In this document: positions 17,201 through 25,893 of the stretch, piece by piece
Layout of the letters: each line of letters opens with the position of its first letter
Position numbering within the stretch: the first letter of the stretch is position 1
Source of the DNA: Lachnospiraceae bacterium
Lineage (GTDB): Bacteria; Bacillota; Clostridia; Lachnospirales; Lachnospiraceae
Length of the DNA stretch: 64,000 nt
Assembly: GCA_024403555.1 (NCBI GenBank)
Contig: JAKSRP010000003.1
Location: 40,003-104,002 of the forward strand
Direction of reading: 5' to 3'
The notes under the pieces: model-generated
What the model saw: the letters and a program-made list of their open reading frames with translations, nothing else
The model's database searches: none
Told to the model about the DNA's origin: nothing
Position numbers and translations under genes: made by a program

Positions 17201-20200
17201 GCAGAGTTGGTGGATACTGGTAAATCGGTATCGCTGCGACTTGACGGCTCTGGAAATGATACAAGATTGAATAACTTAAATCTTGATAAAAAACAGACTT
17301 ATTATTTTATTGCAGATACAAATACTACGGTAAATCCTGCAGCAACCTCTACGGTGTATGCTCTGTATTGGTGTGGTAATGCATGGGTATATCAGGATGC
17401 ATCTTTCTACTCCAAAGCATATAGACACTGGGAGAAAGGTGATGAGAATAACGTAAAGAATAAGGTGGCAAATAGTAATCCTTCCAGAGATGATTACGTA
17501 CAGTATGTACGGTCAGGAGATACCTATGATCAAAGAGATTCTCGTGGTGGTGATATTACTAAGACTATGTCTGGATGTACTGCAATCGCAAATTCATTCC
17601 GAACAACGAATGGTGGAGCGACCAGTACGTCACATACCTTTAAATTGTACACAGCAACAGAGTATAACCGTCTGCATGAACTTCAGCAGGCAGTTGCAAC
17701 ATTAGGAAGTTTGGTTCAGTCTTTCAACCCTGCAAGTACAATCCGAATGGAAACTTTTGCGAAGGACGTATTTGAGTGTAATGAGTACACAATGAATAAT
17801 CAGGGACTTACGAATCTGATTGACTTTACAAATCGAATTACTACTGAAGGTGGTACAAGACAGGATTTGGCATTGAAACACCTGATTGGTGACCATCAAA
17901 ATACAAGAGGATCTACTCATAACACTGCTCATCTGAGTAAGAACAACGGTCAAGATGACTATGTAATTCTTATTACCGATGGTGCTCCAAATACAGACAA
18001 TGCGGCTACTACAATTAATGAAATTGTATCTATTGCAGGCAATATCAAGAATAACTATATGTCTGGCAATGACCGATTGATTACAGTAGGTCTCTCTTCT
18101 GAGAATATTGCAGGAAATATGCTTCCAAATTCGGCTTCTTCTCCATCTTCTAAGTATTACAAGAAGGTAGAGGAGAGTGGTCAGTTGACACAGTACTTTA
18201 TCGATCTGTTCTACAGCGAGTTGATGAACAAGCGTAAGACAATCACTTCTCAGGCTGACATCGTCGATGAAGTGAGTGACAGCTTCTACATCACCGATGT
18301 AGAGGGTAATGCACTGGCTGCTGGTACTAGAATTGATTTGGAGGGTAATCCATTAGCTAATGGTCCTGGTCTCATCTGCCATGAAACAGTTACCAAGACA
18401 ATTCCGAACCCGAATTTCAACGAAAACGATGAGAGTAGTGAGGAATTCATCAATGTTGAAGATGATCTCTGGTACGTCAAGTGGGATAACCAGACATTAG
18501 GAACCGGAGCTACCACAGGACAGTATAAGACCTTCACCTACTATCCTCAGAGAAACAAGGGAGGAACTCCAACCATTTTGGATGTTACCAAGTCCTATAG
18601 TATTGGATATAACAGTGGTGGAGCAGATTGCCCGATTACAGGAACGTATGATGCGGGCACCTTGACTTCAGGTAATCGTCTTGTATATGAGAATGGCACC
18701 TGGATTATTCGTTGGAGTGGTGGAGATACCAGAAATATCACTGACAGTGGACAGTTAGTGACCACGACAACTACAGGAAGTCCTGCTTGGCACGGAAAGG
18801 TTTATCTGAAGGCTAAGGAAGACTTTATCGGTGGTAACGTTATTGATTCCAATAAGGAAGCAGGCGTATACATCCGAGAAGGTGACTATGTTTCTGAAAA
18901 ACCACTGAAACCTTTAGAAACACCAACTCTTAACGTAAGACTCCTTCCAATGGAAGGTTATGAAAGTGAAGAAACTGTATTCCTTGGAGATAATGTTACT
19001 AACATCAGGGAAAAGATTCAGACACTTATAAATAAGACAGTAGTCGAAAAAATCAAGAATGGATTTGAAGAGAATGAAGTGCCTCTCAATAAGGTTGGCA
19101 AGGGTGAAAGTGATGGCGTTTATGACGATCATTTCACTATTCCATATGCAATCCGTGAACTGACCGATGAAGAGTGGAATAAATTAATCAAAGGTGAGTC
19201 TGTTAAGGTGGATTACACCTATGATGATGCAAGTAGTCATGGTGCTGTAGGATACTTCGAATTCAAATTAACAAAAGAAGGCGATACATCAGATTACAAC
19301 AACCACACCACAACAGAGACGGGTGAGGATGTTGAAAAATATACATTAAAAGTTACATATACGGCTTATAAGAAAGATGAGCCTTCACAGGATGGAACTC
19401 GTCGTCCGGCTGAAAATGTACATAATGGAACAAATGGTCCTGGTACAGAAGTTGGTGGAAGTAGTGCCGGAAACACACTTAAAACAGGTAAAGGTACAGA
19501 GTCTGTGGACGAAATTCACCATGTACACGTCATCGATGGTGAAATCTTCCTGACAAAAGTACTGGATGACAGCCTTGTGGATCCAATTAACGATCAGACA
19601 TTTACGTTTGAACTGTATAAAAAAGATTCTTCAACCGGTGATACAGTTGGTGATGCAGTCACAACTGTAACTGTAACAGTAAAGGCAGGAGAGAAACAGG
19701 GAACCAACAAGATCCCTGATCTTAAACGAGACAACTATATTGTTAAGGAGGCAACTTCAGACGATTTCGTTGTACAGAGTGTTGAGGTAGTTAACGGTGA
19801 TACAAACTGTGTATACAATACATCAATGCCTTCACTGGAATTTGATATCGGTACAAATAAAAATAGTGAAGATGGTAAAAATCCAGACCATAATGTAATC
19901 ATATTCAATAAAGATTTACCAACATATGAAGAAAGTGTGTGGGTAGATGATGAAAGATATGTTTACAGTAAGCCATTTATTAAACCTGGTGAGGGAAGTG
20001 CAACTCCTGATTCTGGACAGGGTAGTGAATCTGGTGGTGGAACAGCACCAACAGATCCGGGAACTCAAAATAAATATAAATGGGAAACTGGAACAATTAT
20101 CAGCACAGATATATCTGGAAATCAGTATACAAAGCTGGATGGTCCAACCAGTGCTCTGGATGCAAATCATACCAGTTACGGTGTGCTGACACAGGATGCT

Positions 20201-21547
20201 TCGGATGAAGACAATTGGACAGTCACATGGACAACCTGGGCTTCAAAAGATGAAACAACAACCACACCTAGCTGGCCGGTTGGAACAATTATCAGTACAA
20301 ATACATCAGGAAGCCAGTATGTGAGAATGAATGATACTGCAGATACTTATAACAGTAATCATACAAATTACGGTATCCTGAAGAAGGATAGTAGTGGTAA
20401 TTGGATCATTGAGTGGCATACGTGGACTTCAAAGACGGAAAATGTACCATCTGGTGGAGGAACTACAACTTATACCCCAGTGACATTGACTTATTATCAG
20501 AATAAAGTGGATGATTTCAGTACTTATAAAAATAATGATTACTATTATAAGGATGGTAATAATTACAAGTTAATCACTGATATTTCCGATAATTGGCAGT
20601 TAACAATTACTACTTCAGATGGTAGAGTCTATAATAATCTGGGACCGACTACACAAAACTGGAGCGGAACCTTGAATGACAATGTTCTGACTTATAGTTA
20701 CATTTACAAAAAAACTGTCTCCGGCGGTTCCACCACACCAGTCACAACCTGGACAGAGTCAACCGATACAGTAACTGCCGACACAAATAAGATTCCATCT
20801 ACTTCAGACACCAAAACAGACTGGTCTAAGACCACTTCAACAGCAACTGCTGTTGCAAGTATGATTCCAAAGACCACAAATGCGGAGCCTGGAGAAGTAC
20901 CAGATAATCCTGATACTCCAGGTGGAACACCTGTAGAAACAGTAACCAGCGATAAGCTGTCAGTCGGACATGGAGTTATTACTAATAAGAAAGCCAAGTA
21001 TACTGCTGAAATCAATGTCCAGAAAAAATGGCAGGATAATGCAGCACATACTGGTGAGGATGTATATGTAATCCTTATTGATCCATCGGGTGCTCCGGTT
21101 AAAAATTCCGACCAGAATGCCATGATGCTGCAATTGAATTCTGCAAATAACTGGAGAGGTAAATTTACGATCTCTGTCAGCAAACAGAATTATAATCCTT
21201 TGGCTGAAGGATATGAAATCCGAGAAGTGAAAGAGCGAAGAGGGTATGATTTTATTGGCGGTATTCCTGCAGTTCTTATCAATGTAGAAAGTGATACAAC
21301 AATCTACTATGTAGTGGGAGCTGAAGAAAATGATTTTGTTAAAGTCAATGCAAAAAATTATAATGCACATTACCAGAATGTTGGTAACAGAACGCTGGTT
21401 GTAACAAACAACTCAACCTATGAGCTTCCTCATACAGGAGGCATGGGTACACAAAGACATACATGGGGTGGAATCGCAATGATTTTAGTTTCCCTTGTAT
21501 TATATAGCTTCAGCATGAGGCGCAGAAGAGAAAGGAGGTTAAATTAA
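14282..21547 (+). CDS. giant LPxTG surface adhesin: CHAP, vWA and Cna-B domains (probable pilus tip)
   Basis: 2421 residues, TTG start with AAAGGAGG upstream. Order: basic start and membrane/signal helix (~22-50, ending LILPAITLT); Cys/His repeats of HKHxxxC(Y/F) type (~52-155); CHAP/NlpC-like cysteine-peptidase domain (~175-345; C225 in GDWCAMF, H308 in SDHVGIV); Glu-rich linker (~355-460); unassigned beta-rich region; Cna-B domain (~835-925); von Willebrand A domain from ~955 with MIDAS DVSNS and later LITDGAP; further pilin-like domains; two ~64-residue repeats (~1935-2060); a last Cna-B domain; LPHTG at 2382-2386, hydrophobic helix and Arg-rich tail. Sortase should anchor it or place it at the pilus tip. 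CHAP plus vWA suggests peptidoglycan cutting together with adhesion. Confidence 0.9.
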   Translation: MEKFTARGESFLLKYRRLKKWQKVVSVMACIVVFCTTYALILPAITLTNKTYCGQKEHAGHVADCYTERTVKVCHEAESDGHKHTDACYTIPEITREEVNEDGETVTITEKGEPKLACGKKEKAGHKHNNSCYKTEKKLTCNKGIHKHSAACFANPHADLEKKADWEKKIDKLELTGDWALDVVTIADSQIGYKESRSNYVVEADDKKGYTRYGDWYGNQYGDWCAMFASFCLNYAGVDRELMPIDASCQNWIDVLSDKVHDDKDQSEKDKSKKEKKYDLYRKAGKYEPKCGDLIFFDWDKTGKHSDHVGIVSEVKRDKEDQIIEIVTIEGNSSDMVKSNSYKPDDETIMGYAELPENPDFDPATEGAEDQDKAEKATEVEAADDKDAVVDEKADSEEVKESEEATEEETTEVKEDTTETNIEEVIEESESSINETDEAEEVDETEKSEESVDEEETKLDTELRYTKEYEGTDYIVKVLYSEAAQIPEDAELIAEEYSKNSNNYKQRYKEFLELYNLDEDTDLTEEFRLFDISFIQRSGLLGLAKTEIEPKTEVKVTITYKDVETIGDCHVTHFGDKTEMVGANAVENDGDAVISFNASGFSDYGIALLAEDDGIAPLAESDWPSAPATGNLKGVVVQQPVVGEWYIIYGYSGSGTAYALTEWWPNRGNGGGDSNKLATLHTASTQLGGNVEFWLSEQNYSHNDEITWQYVGDGGFRNRYGYYLYMKTSRSGYSYSADFSVATNPGSSTRRLNHYDWNTKTFYADSQFSGRIAALQITSGGYSATPTSRTSVGHSGLNQYLAQVTNVDTTNVANGNHPPTTVTGTAQLNKPVLYSLDASSTTMQAVAGVEYTIKNSNGTVVQRIHTNGSSIDNIINGLDPGTYTVEQTAVPEGYVVAPQKRTITIGSGGNGYVGTYYVYKDQDYKSDKTGQVINYENRIYQVDISGQSGKYHYEVDPIHLDLVVDVSNSMLFPAELVDTGKSVSLRLDGSGNDTRLNNLNLDKKQTYYFIADTNTTVNPAATSTVYALYWCGNAWVYQDASFYSKAYRHWEKGDENNVKNKVANSNPSRDDYVQYVRSGDTYDQRDSRGGDITKTMSGCTAIANSFRTTNGGATSTSHTFKLYTATEYNRLHELQQAVATLGSLVQSFNPASTIRMETFAKDVFECNEYTMNNQGLTNLIDFTNRITTEGGTRQDLALKHLIGDHQNTRGSTHNTAHLSKNNGQDDYVILITDGAPNTDNAATTINEIVSIAGNIKNNYMSGNDRLITVGLSSENIAGNMLPNSASSPSSKYYKKVEESGQLTQYFIDLFYSELMNKRKTITSQADIVDEVSDSFYITDVEGNALAAGTRIDLEGNPLANGPGLICHETVTKTIPNPNFNENDESSEEFINVEDDLWYVKWDNQTLGTGATTGQYKTFTYYPQRNKGGTPTILDVTKSYSIGYNSGGADCPITGTYDAGTLTSGNRLVYENGTWIIRWSGGDTRNITDSGQLVTTTTTGSPAWHGKVYLKAKEDFIGGNVIDSNKEAGVYIREGDYVSEKPLKPLETPTLNVRLLPMEGYESEETVFLGDNVTNIREKIQTLINKTVVEKIKNGFEENEVPLNKVGKGESDGVYDDHFTIPYAIRELTDEEWNKLIKGESVKVDYTYDDASSHGAVGYFEFKLTKEGDTSDYNNHTTTETGEDVEKYTLKVTYTAYKKDEPSQDGTRRPAENVHNGTNGPGTEVGGSSAGNTLKTGKGTESVDEIHHVHVIDGEIFLTKVLDDSLVDPINDQTFTFELYKKDSSTGDTVGDAVTTVTVTVKAGEKQGTNKIPDLKRDNYIVKEATSDDFVVQSVEVVNGDTNCVYNTSMPSLEFDIGTNKNSEDGKNPDHNVIIFNKDLPTYEESVWVDDERYVYSKPFIKPGEGSATPDSGQGSESGGGTAPTDPGTQNKYKWETGTIISTDISGNQYTKLDGPTSALDANHTSYGVLTQDASDEDNWTVTWTTWASKDETTTTPSWPVGTIISTNTSGSQYVRMNDTADTYNSNHTNYGILKKDSSGNWIIEWHTWTSKTENVPSGGGTTTYTPVTLTYYQNKVDDFSTYKNNDYYYKDGNNYKLITDISDNWQLTITTSDGRVYNNLGPTTQNWSGTLNDNVLTYSYIYKKTVSGGSTTPVTTWTESTDTVTADTNKIPSTSDTKTDWSKTTSTATAVASMIPKTTNAEPGEVPDNPDTPGGTPVETVTSDKLSVGHGVITNKKAKYTAEINVQKKWQDNAAHTGEDVYVILIDPSGAPVKNSDQNAMMLQLNSANNWRGKFTISVSKQNYNPLAEGYEIREVKERRGYDFIGGIPAVLINVESDTTIYYVVGAEENDFVKVNAKNYNAHYQNVGNRTLVVTNNSTYELPHTGGMGTQRHTWGGIAMILVSLVLYSFSMRRRRERRLN

Positions 21548-21557
21548 GCCTCCGATA

Positions 21558-21609
21558 GGGCAGGGCCTAAGGCAGATCAAAAGCTGCCGGGCCAATCCAA
21601 CCTGTGCCC
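21558..21609 (+). promoter_or_regulatory. GC-rich folded element upstream of the backbone pilin
   Basis: Three nested stems: GGGCA 21558-21562 with TGCCC 21605-21609; GGCC 21564-21567 with GGCC 21590-21593; GGCAG 21571-21575 with CTGCC 21584-21588. No T run follows, so it is not a simple terminator. It matches no riboswitch class known to me. It lies 60 bases before the pilin start in an otherwise AT-rich gap and could set pilin mRNA stability or translation. It ends with a GCCCGAGCG motif also present at 47236-47244. Confidence 0.5.
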
Positions 21610-21668
21610 GAGCGAAGCAAAATTAAAAAACATTATTTATCATAAGAGATAAAGAAAGGAGATTCATA

Positions 21669-23360
21669 ATGAAATCAATGAAAAAAATTATGAGCATTAT
21701 GCTCGCAATGGTAATGATTATTGCCATGAGTATTCCTGCATTTGCAGATGAAACTAATAATCTTACAATCAATACTGCAGCAGGTCATACTTATGAAATC
21801 TATCAGATGTTAGTTGGTGACGTATCTTCATTAGTTGATGGTTCTGGTGTACTTGCTAACGTAACAGCAGGTACAAATCTTGATGGTACTGTAGATGCAT
21901 TTACTGCAGCAATTGATGGTAAAACAGGTACAGATCTTTCTGCAGCAGCATTAGCTAAAATTAAAGATGCCCCAACTGCTACTATCACAGGTGATGGAAC
22001 AGCAAAAACACAGGCTGTTGCTCCAGGTTACTATGTAGTAAAAGATAGCTATACTTATACAGATGACAATGAAAAGCTTGAAGAAGGACAGACACATACA
22101 AAAGCAGTAGCTTATATGGTAGCAGTTGTTGGCGATACAACAATGGATCCAAAGATGGATGTTCCTACTATCGACAAAAATATTACAGATACAGACGCTA
22201 ACGTAGCCCTTGAAACTGGTGAAAGCAAAAAAACTGATACAGCAGCTATCGGCGATATCATCAACTACAAAGCTGAGTCTGTAGTTCCTGTAACAGAAGG
22301 TTACAAATACTACTACTATGTAGTAAACGATACAATGAGCACAGGTCTTACATACAATTACGATCTTGCAATCACAATCGGTGGCGAGGCGCTTTCTGAA
22401 GATGAGTATACTCTGACTGAGACAGATCAGGGCTTCAAACTTGTTGTTAAGGATATGAAACGGTACAATGCAGGTGATGCAATTGAGATCACATACTCTG
22501 CAACAGTTAATGAAAATGCAGAAATCGGTACAATTCCAAACACAAACACAATCAACTTAACATATTCCAACAACCCATCCGATACATTTGACAAAGACAA
22601 AAACCCTAGTGGCGAACCAGATGATGACGATGTTGTTGGTAAAACTCCTGATCGTGTAACAAAAACATATGTAACTCAGGTTACAATCCAGAAAACAGAT
22701 GCTGATGCTGATATCTTCCTTGCAGCTCTTCAGGGCGCAGAATTTAAGTTAACAGGTGATGGTTTAAATGATGTTAAACTTGTTACAGAAACAACATTTA
22801 CTGAAGCTACAAATGGTACATACTACAAACTGAAAGATGGAACATATACAGAGGCTGCTCCAGTTGAAGCAACTGCAAATAATAAAGGCAATGCTGACAA
22901 ATATGCAGATGATGGTAAGATGTATAAACCAACTACAACAACTAATGTTGTATCTGTAAATGACAATGAGTCTGGTTCTTCTTGCAACATTACTGCTACA
23001 GTAGATCCTCTTACAGGTAAGATCACATTTACAGGTCTTAATGCTGGTACATATAAGATCGAAGAAACAAAAGTTCCTGAAGGCTACAACAAATGTGCAG
23101 ATATCGAATTCACACTCACTGCATCTCAGACAGGAGCAACAAATTTAGTTGGTGGAGATATCACATGGACATCCAGCAATGAAAATGTTCAGCCTGGACA
23201 GACAGCTGGCTTATTCGAAACAACTATCGAAAACCAGACAGGTTCTGTACTTCCATCCACAGGTGGTATGGGTACAACATTATTCTATCTTGTAGGTGGA
23301 ATCTTAGTAATTGGCGCTGGCGTTCTCTTAATCACAAAGAGACGTATGGAAGCTCGCTAA
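21669..23360 (+). CDS. isopeptide-forming backbone (major) pilin, LPSTG-anchored
   Basis: 563 residues. Signal peptide (~1-27, ending AFA-DE); N-terminal domain; MDPKMDVPTIDKN segment (~158-170), whose Lys is a candidate pilin lysine for polymerisation; fimbrial isopeptide D2-type domain (~190-335); Cna-B domain (~350-520; GAEFKLTGDG and TGLNAGTYKIEETKVPEGY); sorting signal LPSTG, hydrophobic helix and basic tail. Class C sortase links such subunits covalently into a shaft. GAAAGGAG precedes ATG 21669. High Ala/Thr content and very regular codons suggest strong expression. Confidence 0.93.
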   Translation: MKSMKKIMSIMLAMVMIIAMSIPAFADETNNLTINTAAGHTYEIYQMLVGDVSSLVDGSGVLANVTAGTNLDGTVDAFTAAIDGKTGTDLSAAALAKIKDAPTATITGDGTAKTQAVAPGYYVVKDSYTYTDDNEKLEEGQTHTKAVAYMVAVVGDTTMDPKMDVPTIDKNITDTDANVALETGESKKTDTAAIGDIINYKAESVVPVTEGYKYYYYVVNDTMSTGLTYNYDLAITIGGEALSEDEYTLTETDQGFKLVVKDMKRYNAGDAIEITYSATVNENAEIGTIPNTNTINLTYSNNPSDTFDKDKNPSGEPDDDDVVGKTPDRVTKTYVTQVTIQKTDADADIFLAALQGAEFKLTGDGLNDVKLVTETTFTEATNGTYYKLKDGTYTEAAPVEATANNKGNADKYADDGKMYKPTTTTNVVSVNDNESGSSCNITATVDPLTGKITFTGLNAGTYKIEETKVPEGYNKCADIEFTLTASQTGATNLVGGDITWTSSNENVQPGQTAGLFETTIENQTGSVLPSTGGMGTTLFYLVGGILVIGAGVLLITKRRMEAR

Positions 23361-23413
23361 TTTATACACAATAATTATTGATTATATGAAATAATCTATC
23401 ATAGGATGAATTT

Positions 23414-23436
23414 CGTCCCCGGAGTTTCCGGGGACG
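23414..23436 (+). other. perfect 9-bp GC-rich hairpin between pilin and sortase
   Basis: CGTCCCCGG (23414-23422), loop AGTTT, CCGGGGACG (23428-23436). No T run follows. A stable 3' hairpin on the pilin message, able to lower sortase expression or protect the abundant pilin mRNA; either role is inference. It is flanked by short GGATGAAT direct repeats. Confidence 0.6.
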
Positions 23437-23486
23437 GGATGAATCTTAAGTCACTTTATACACTAATAAGGAGAGTCTTGTTAAAC

Positions 23487-24314
23487 ATGAATTGGATAAA
23501 GAGAAATTTATCAACCTTAATACTGGTAGTCATTTTTATGGCAGGGCTTTGCTTATTATTGTATCCAAGTTTTGCGGATTACTGGAATTCATTTCATCAA
23601 TCAAGAGCAATTGCAACATATGCTGAAAAGGTTGCAGAATTAGATGACAAAACATATGAAAGAGTTTGGAATCAGGCAGTAGAATACAATAAGAAGCTGA
23701 CAACCAGACCATTTAATCTTATGTTATCAGAACAGGAAATTAGAGAATATGAGCAATTGCTTAATATTGATGGCACAAGTGTAATGGGATATATCGAAAT
23801 TCCTAAAATTCGATGTGCTTTACCAATTTATCATGGAACAGATGATACGGTTCTTCAGGTTGCAGTTGGACATATTCAAGGGACTTCTTTACCAACTGGT
23901 GGTAAAAGTACACATTGTGTATTGTCGGGACATCGAGGACTTCCATCAGCTAAAATCTTTACTGATATCGACCGATTAGTTGCCGGCGATACATTCATGA
24001 TTCGTACATTAGATAACACCTTAACCTATGAAGTGGATCGAATTAACATCGTATTACCAGATCAAGTTGATGATCTTCGAATCGAAGAGGGTAAGGATTT
24101 ATGTACTTTAGTAACTTGTACACCTTACGGTATCAATACTCATCGACTGTTAGTTCGTGGACATAGAATTAAAACAACAAATAATATTCGTGTTGTTGCT
24201 GATGCACAACAGATTGCACCAATATTTGTTGCTCCATTGATCGCGGTTCCGATACTTTTAGGCTTATTAATCTGGCTGATTGTATCTACACGCAAAAAGA
24301 AAGCAAAGAGGTGA
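23487..24314 (+). CDS. class C sortase (pilin polymerase)
   Basis: 275 residues. N-terminal membrane helix (~10-28), sortase barrel with catalytic His in VLSGHRG, Cys in the TLVTCTP motif and a downstream Arg in HRLLVRG, then a C-terminal membrane helix and basic tail. The two-helix topology and TLxTC motif mark class C enzymes, which join pilins through Lys-Thr isopeptide bonds. ATG 23487 is given, but a TTG at 23478 lies closer to the AAGGAG site and could be the true start. It follows the backbone pilin and overlaps the minor pilin start region. Confidence 0.92.
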   Translation: MNWIKRNLSTLILVVIFMAGLCLLLYPSFADYWNSFHQSRAIATYAEKVAELDDKTYERVWNQAVEYNKKLTTRPFNLMLSEQEIREYEQLLNIDGTSVMGYIEIPKIRCALPIYHGTDDTVLQVAVGHIQGTSLPTGGKSTHCVLSGHRGLPSAKIFTDIDRLVAGDTFMIRTLDNTLTYEVDRINIVLPDQVDDLRIEEGKDLCTLVTCTPYGINTHRLLVRGHRIKTTNNIRVVADAQQIAPIFVAPLIAVPILLGLLIWLIVSTRKKKAKR

Positions 24315-24319
24315 TGAAG

Positions 24320-24976
24320 ATGAAATATTTGAAAAATATCATAACATATATGTTGCTCGCATGCTTATTATGTTCATTTACAATCAATACAGACGCAGCA
24401 CAAACCGGAACCATTTCCGTTAATCTGACTTATAAGAAACAGCCTGTAGTGGGCGGATCAATCCTGCTTTATCAAGTAGCAGATAAGGAACATAACTTAG
24501 TCGCTGACTTTGTATCCAGCGGAATCAGTCTTGATGATTTAGAAGATGTAAAAGTGGTAAATGATCTTGTTAGTTATGTAGAAAATAATGCATTGATCGG
24601 TGAAGTTTATGATACGGATGAGAATGGTAATATTAAAACACGCGAGCTTGAATTAGGTGTGTATCTGATTGTAGAAGATAAAATGCCACAGTCTTATACA
24701 GGATTTAAGCCTTTCCTTGTAACCATTCCAATTACGGTACATGGTGTGAAGCACCATACTGTGGATGCGACACCGAAAGTGGACGGTACGAAGTAGAACA
24801 ATGGGCCCACTACAACCACACATAGACCTCCTTCCCCAAACCCAGGTAATCCAAAGCATAAGGACAGATTGCCACAGACAGGTCAGTTATGGTGGCCAGT
24901 ACCGATTTTAGCATTTGCTGGTTTAGTATTCTTTGGATATGGATGGAAGAGAAAACGAGATGAAGAACGTGAATAA
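24320..24976 (+). pseudogene. minor pilin interrupted by an in-frame TAG before its LPQTG signal
   Basis: The first part (158 residues) has a signal peptide (to ~27, TDA-AQTG) and a pilin domain with ELELGVYLIVEDKMP. TAG at 24794-24796 ends it. The same frame then continues for 59 codons without a shift: Pro/Thr linker, LPQTG (24869-24883), hydrophobic helix, KRKRDEE tail and TAA at 24974-24976. Without readthrough the product would be secreted and unanchored. ATG 24320 fits the AGAGGT site; GTG 24311 is possible. TAG ends normal genes nearby (lepB, the esterase), so it is presumably read as stop. It may be a recent nonsense mutation, a sequence error or programmed readthrough. Confidence 0.85.
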
Positions 24977-25556
24977 GAAATATCGTAAGAGAAGAGGTTC
25001 TTTTTGCATGACCATCGGGCTGCTGCTTTTGACAGCAGCCTTTGCTTTAACTTTATATAACTTCTGGGATGCAGATCGAGCTCGTAAGGCGTCGAATGAA
25101 GCCGTAGATGAACTAGAAAAACAAATTTCAATTGTTCCTCCGGATGGGGATGAGATGCCTACCATCGAAATTGATGGTCACCGCTATATTGGAATCCTGC
25201 AGATTCCGTCCTTAGGACTTGCACTTCCGGTTATGGAAGAATGGAATTATGACAAATTAAAGATTTCCCCTTGTCGCTATTCGGGATCGTATTATACAAA
25301 GGACTTAGTAATATGTGGGCATAATTATGCTCGTCATTTTAGCCCGATCAAGTGGATTGAGAATGGAGTGGATGTATATTTTGAGAATGTACAAGGCATA
25401 AAGTTCCACTACAAAGTAAGTAAAAAAGAGATCTTACAGCCGACCCAGATCGACAAGATGATCACCTCAAGTGACGATTGGGATTTATCGTTATTTACCT
25501 GTACCACAGGCGGACGAACCAGATGCACGGTGCGTTGTGTGGAAGTGGTGAAATAA
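24960..25556 (+). CDS. second sortase of the pilus locus
   Basis: 198 residues. N-terminal membrane helix (~17-37), then a sortase domain with catalytic His in VICGHNYARHF, Cys in LSLFTCTTGG and Arg a few residues later. There is no C-terminal helix, so it is not class C. The S-L-F-T-C-T motif and lack of a second helix suggest a class B/D-like housekeeping or anchoring sortase that may fix the finished pilus to the wall; the class is uncertain. Its start lies inside the last codons of the interrupted minor pilin, implying that translation used to reach it through the LPQTG tail. Confidence 0.88.
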   Translation: MKNVNKKYRKRRGSFCMTIGLLLLTAAFALTLYNFWDADRARKASNEAVDELEKQISIVPPDGDEMPTIEIDGHRYIGILQIPSLGLALPVMEEWNYDKLKISPCRYSGSYYTKDLVICGHNYARHFSPIKWIENGVDVYFENVQGIKFHYKVSKKEILQPTQIDKMITSSDDWDLSLFTCTTGGRTRCTVRCVEVVK

Positions 25557-25559
25557 ATA

Positions 25560-25893
25560 GAAAAATAAAACAGGGTCTGTTGCGAGTGCAGCAGACCCTG
25601 GTGATTTATGGTGTTGAATATTGATACGAGTTTGATTTCCTAATTATGAAACCGTTAAAGAATTAGCCTTAGCCTTTTCAATCTGTTCTGGAGTAACCTG
25701 AAGAAACTGAATAATCTGATCTTCAAGCATACCATTCAAAAGCAGACGCTTAATAGATTCGATAATACCAAGCTCACGCCCTTCGATAATGCCCTGTTCA
25801 TGGCCTTTTTCGATACCCTTCTGAATACCAGTTTCAACGCCTCTTTCAAAGATCCCTTCGCCGAGATTACACATATCTTCCAACATCTCCCTT
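25560..25893. repeat. direct repeat copy 1: Rpn 3' end plus terminator
   Basis: Nearly identical to 26812-27152. It covers the hairpin, the Rpn stop and ~80 C-terminal codons, up to the internal GGAG-ATG of the Rpn gene. The copies differ mainly in the number and sequence of Gly-Gln/Glu repeat codons and by scattered changes downstream of the stop. Confidence 0.85.
25571..25600 (-). terminator. hairpin terminator of the Rpn gene, repeat copy 1
   Basis: 13-bp stem CAGGGTCTGTTGC / GCAGCAGACCCTG with a four-base loop. On the minus strand a T-rich run follows. It can also end the plus-strand sortase transcript. The same hairpin recurs at 26823-26852. Confidence 0.8.

Noticed and set aside
20704-21370. 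Long minus-strand frames opposite the adhesin C-terminus
   Set aside because: Thr/Ser-rich plus-strand coding makes open Val/Ser-rich antisense frames; no ribosome site or motif.
21558-21609. Cyclic-di-GMP (GEMM) or other named riboswitch before the pilin
   Set aside because: The nested stems lack the conserved GEMM core and fit no other class I know, so it is listed only as an unassigned fold.
24794-24796. Pyrrolysine or suppressor decoding of the pilin TAG as the default reading
   Set aside because: TAG ends lepB and the esterase normally and no suppressor gene is in the window; kept only as a possibility to test.
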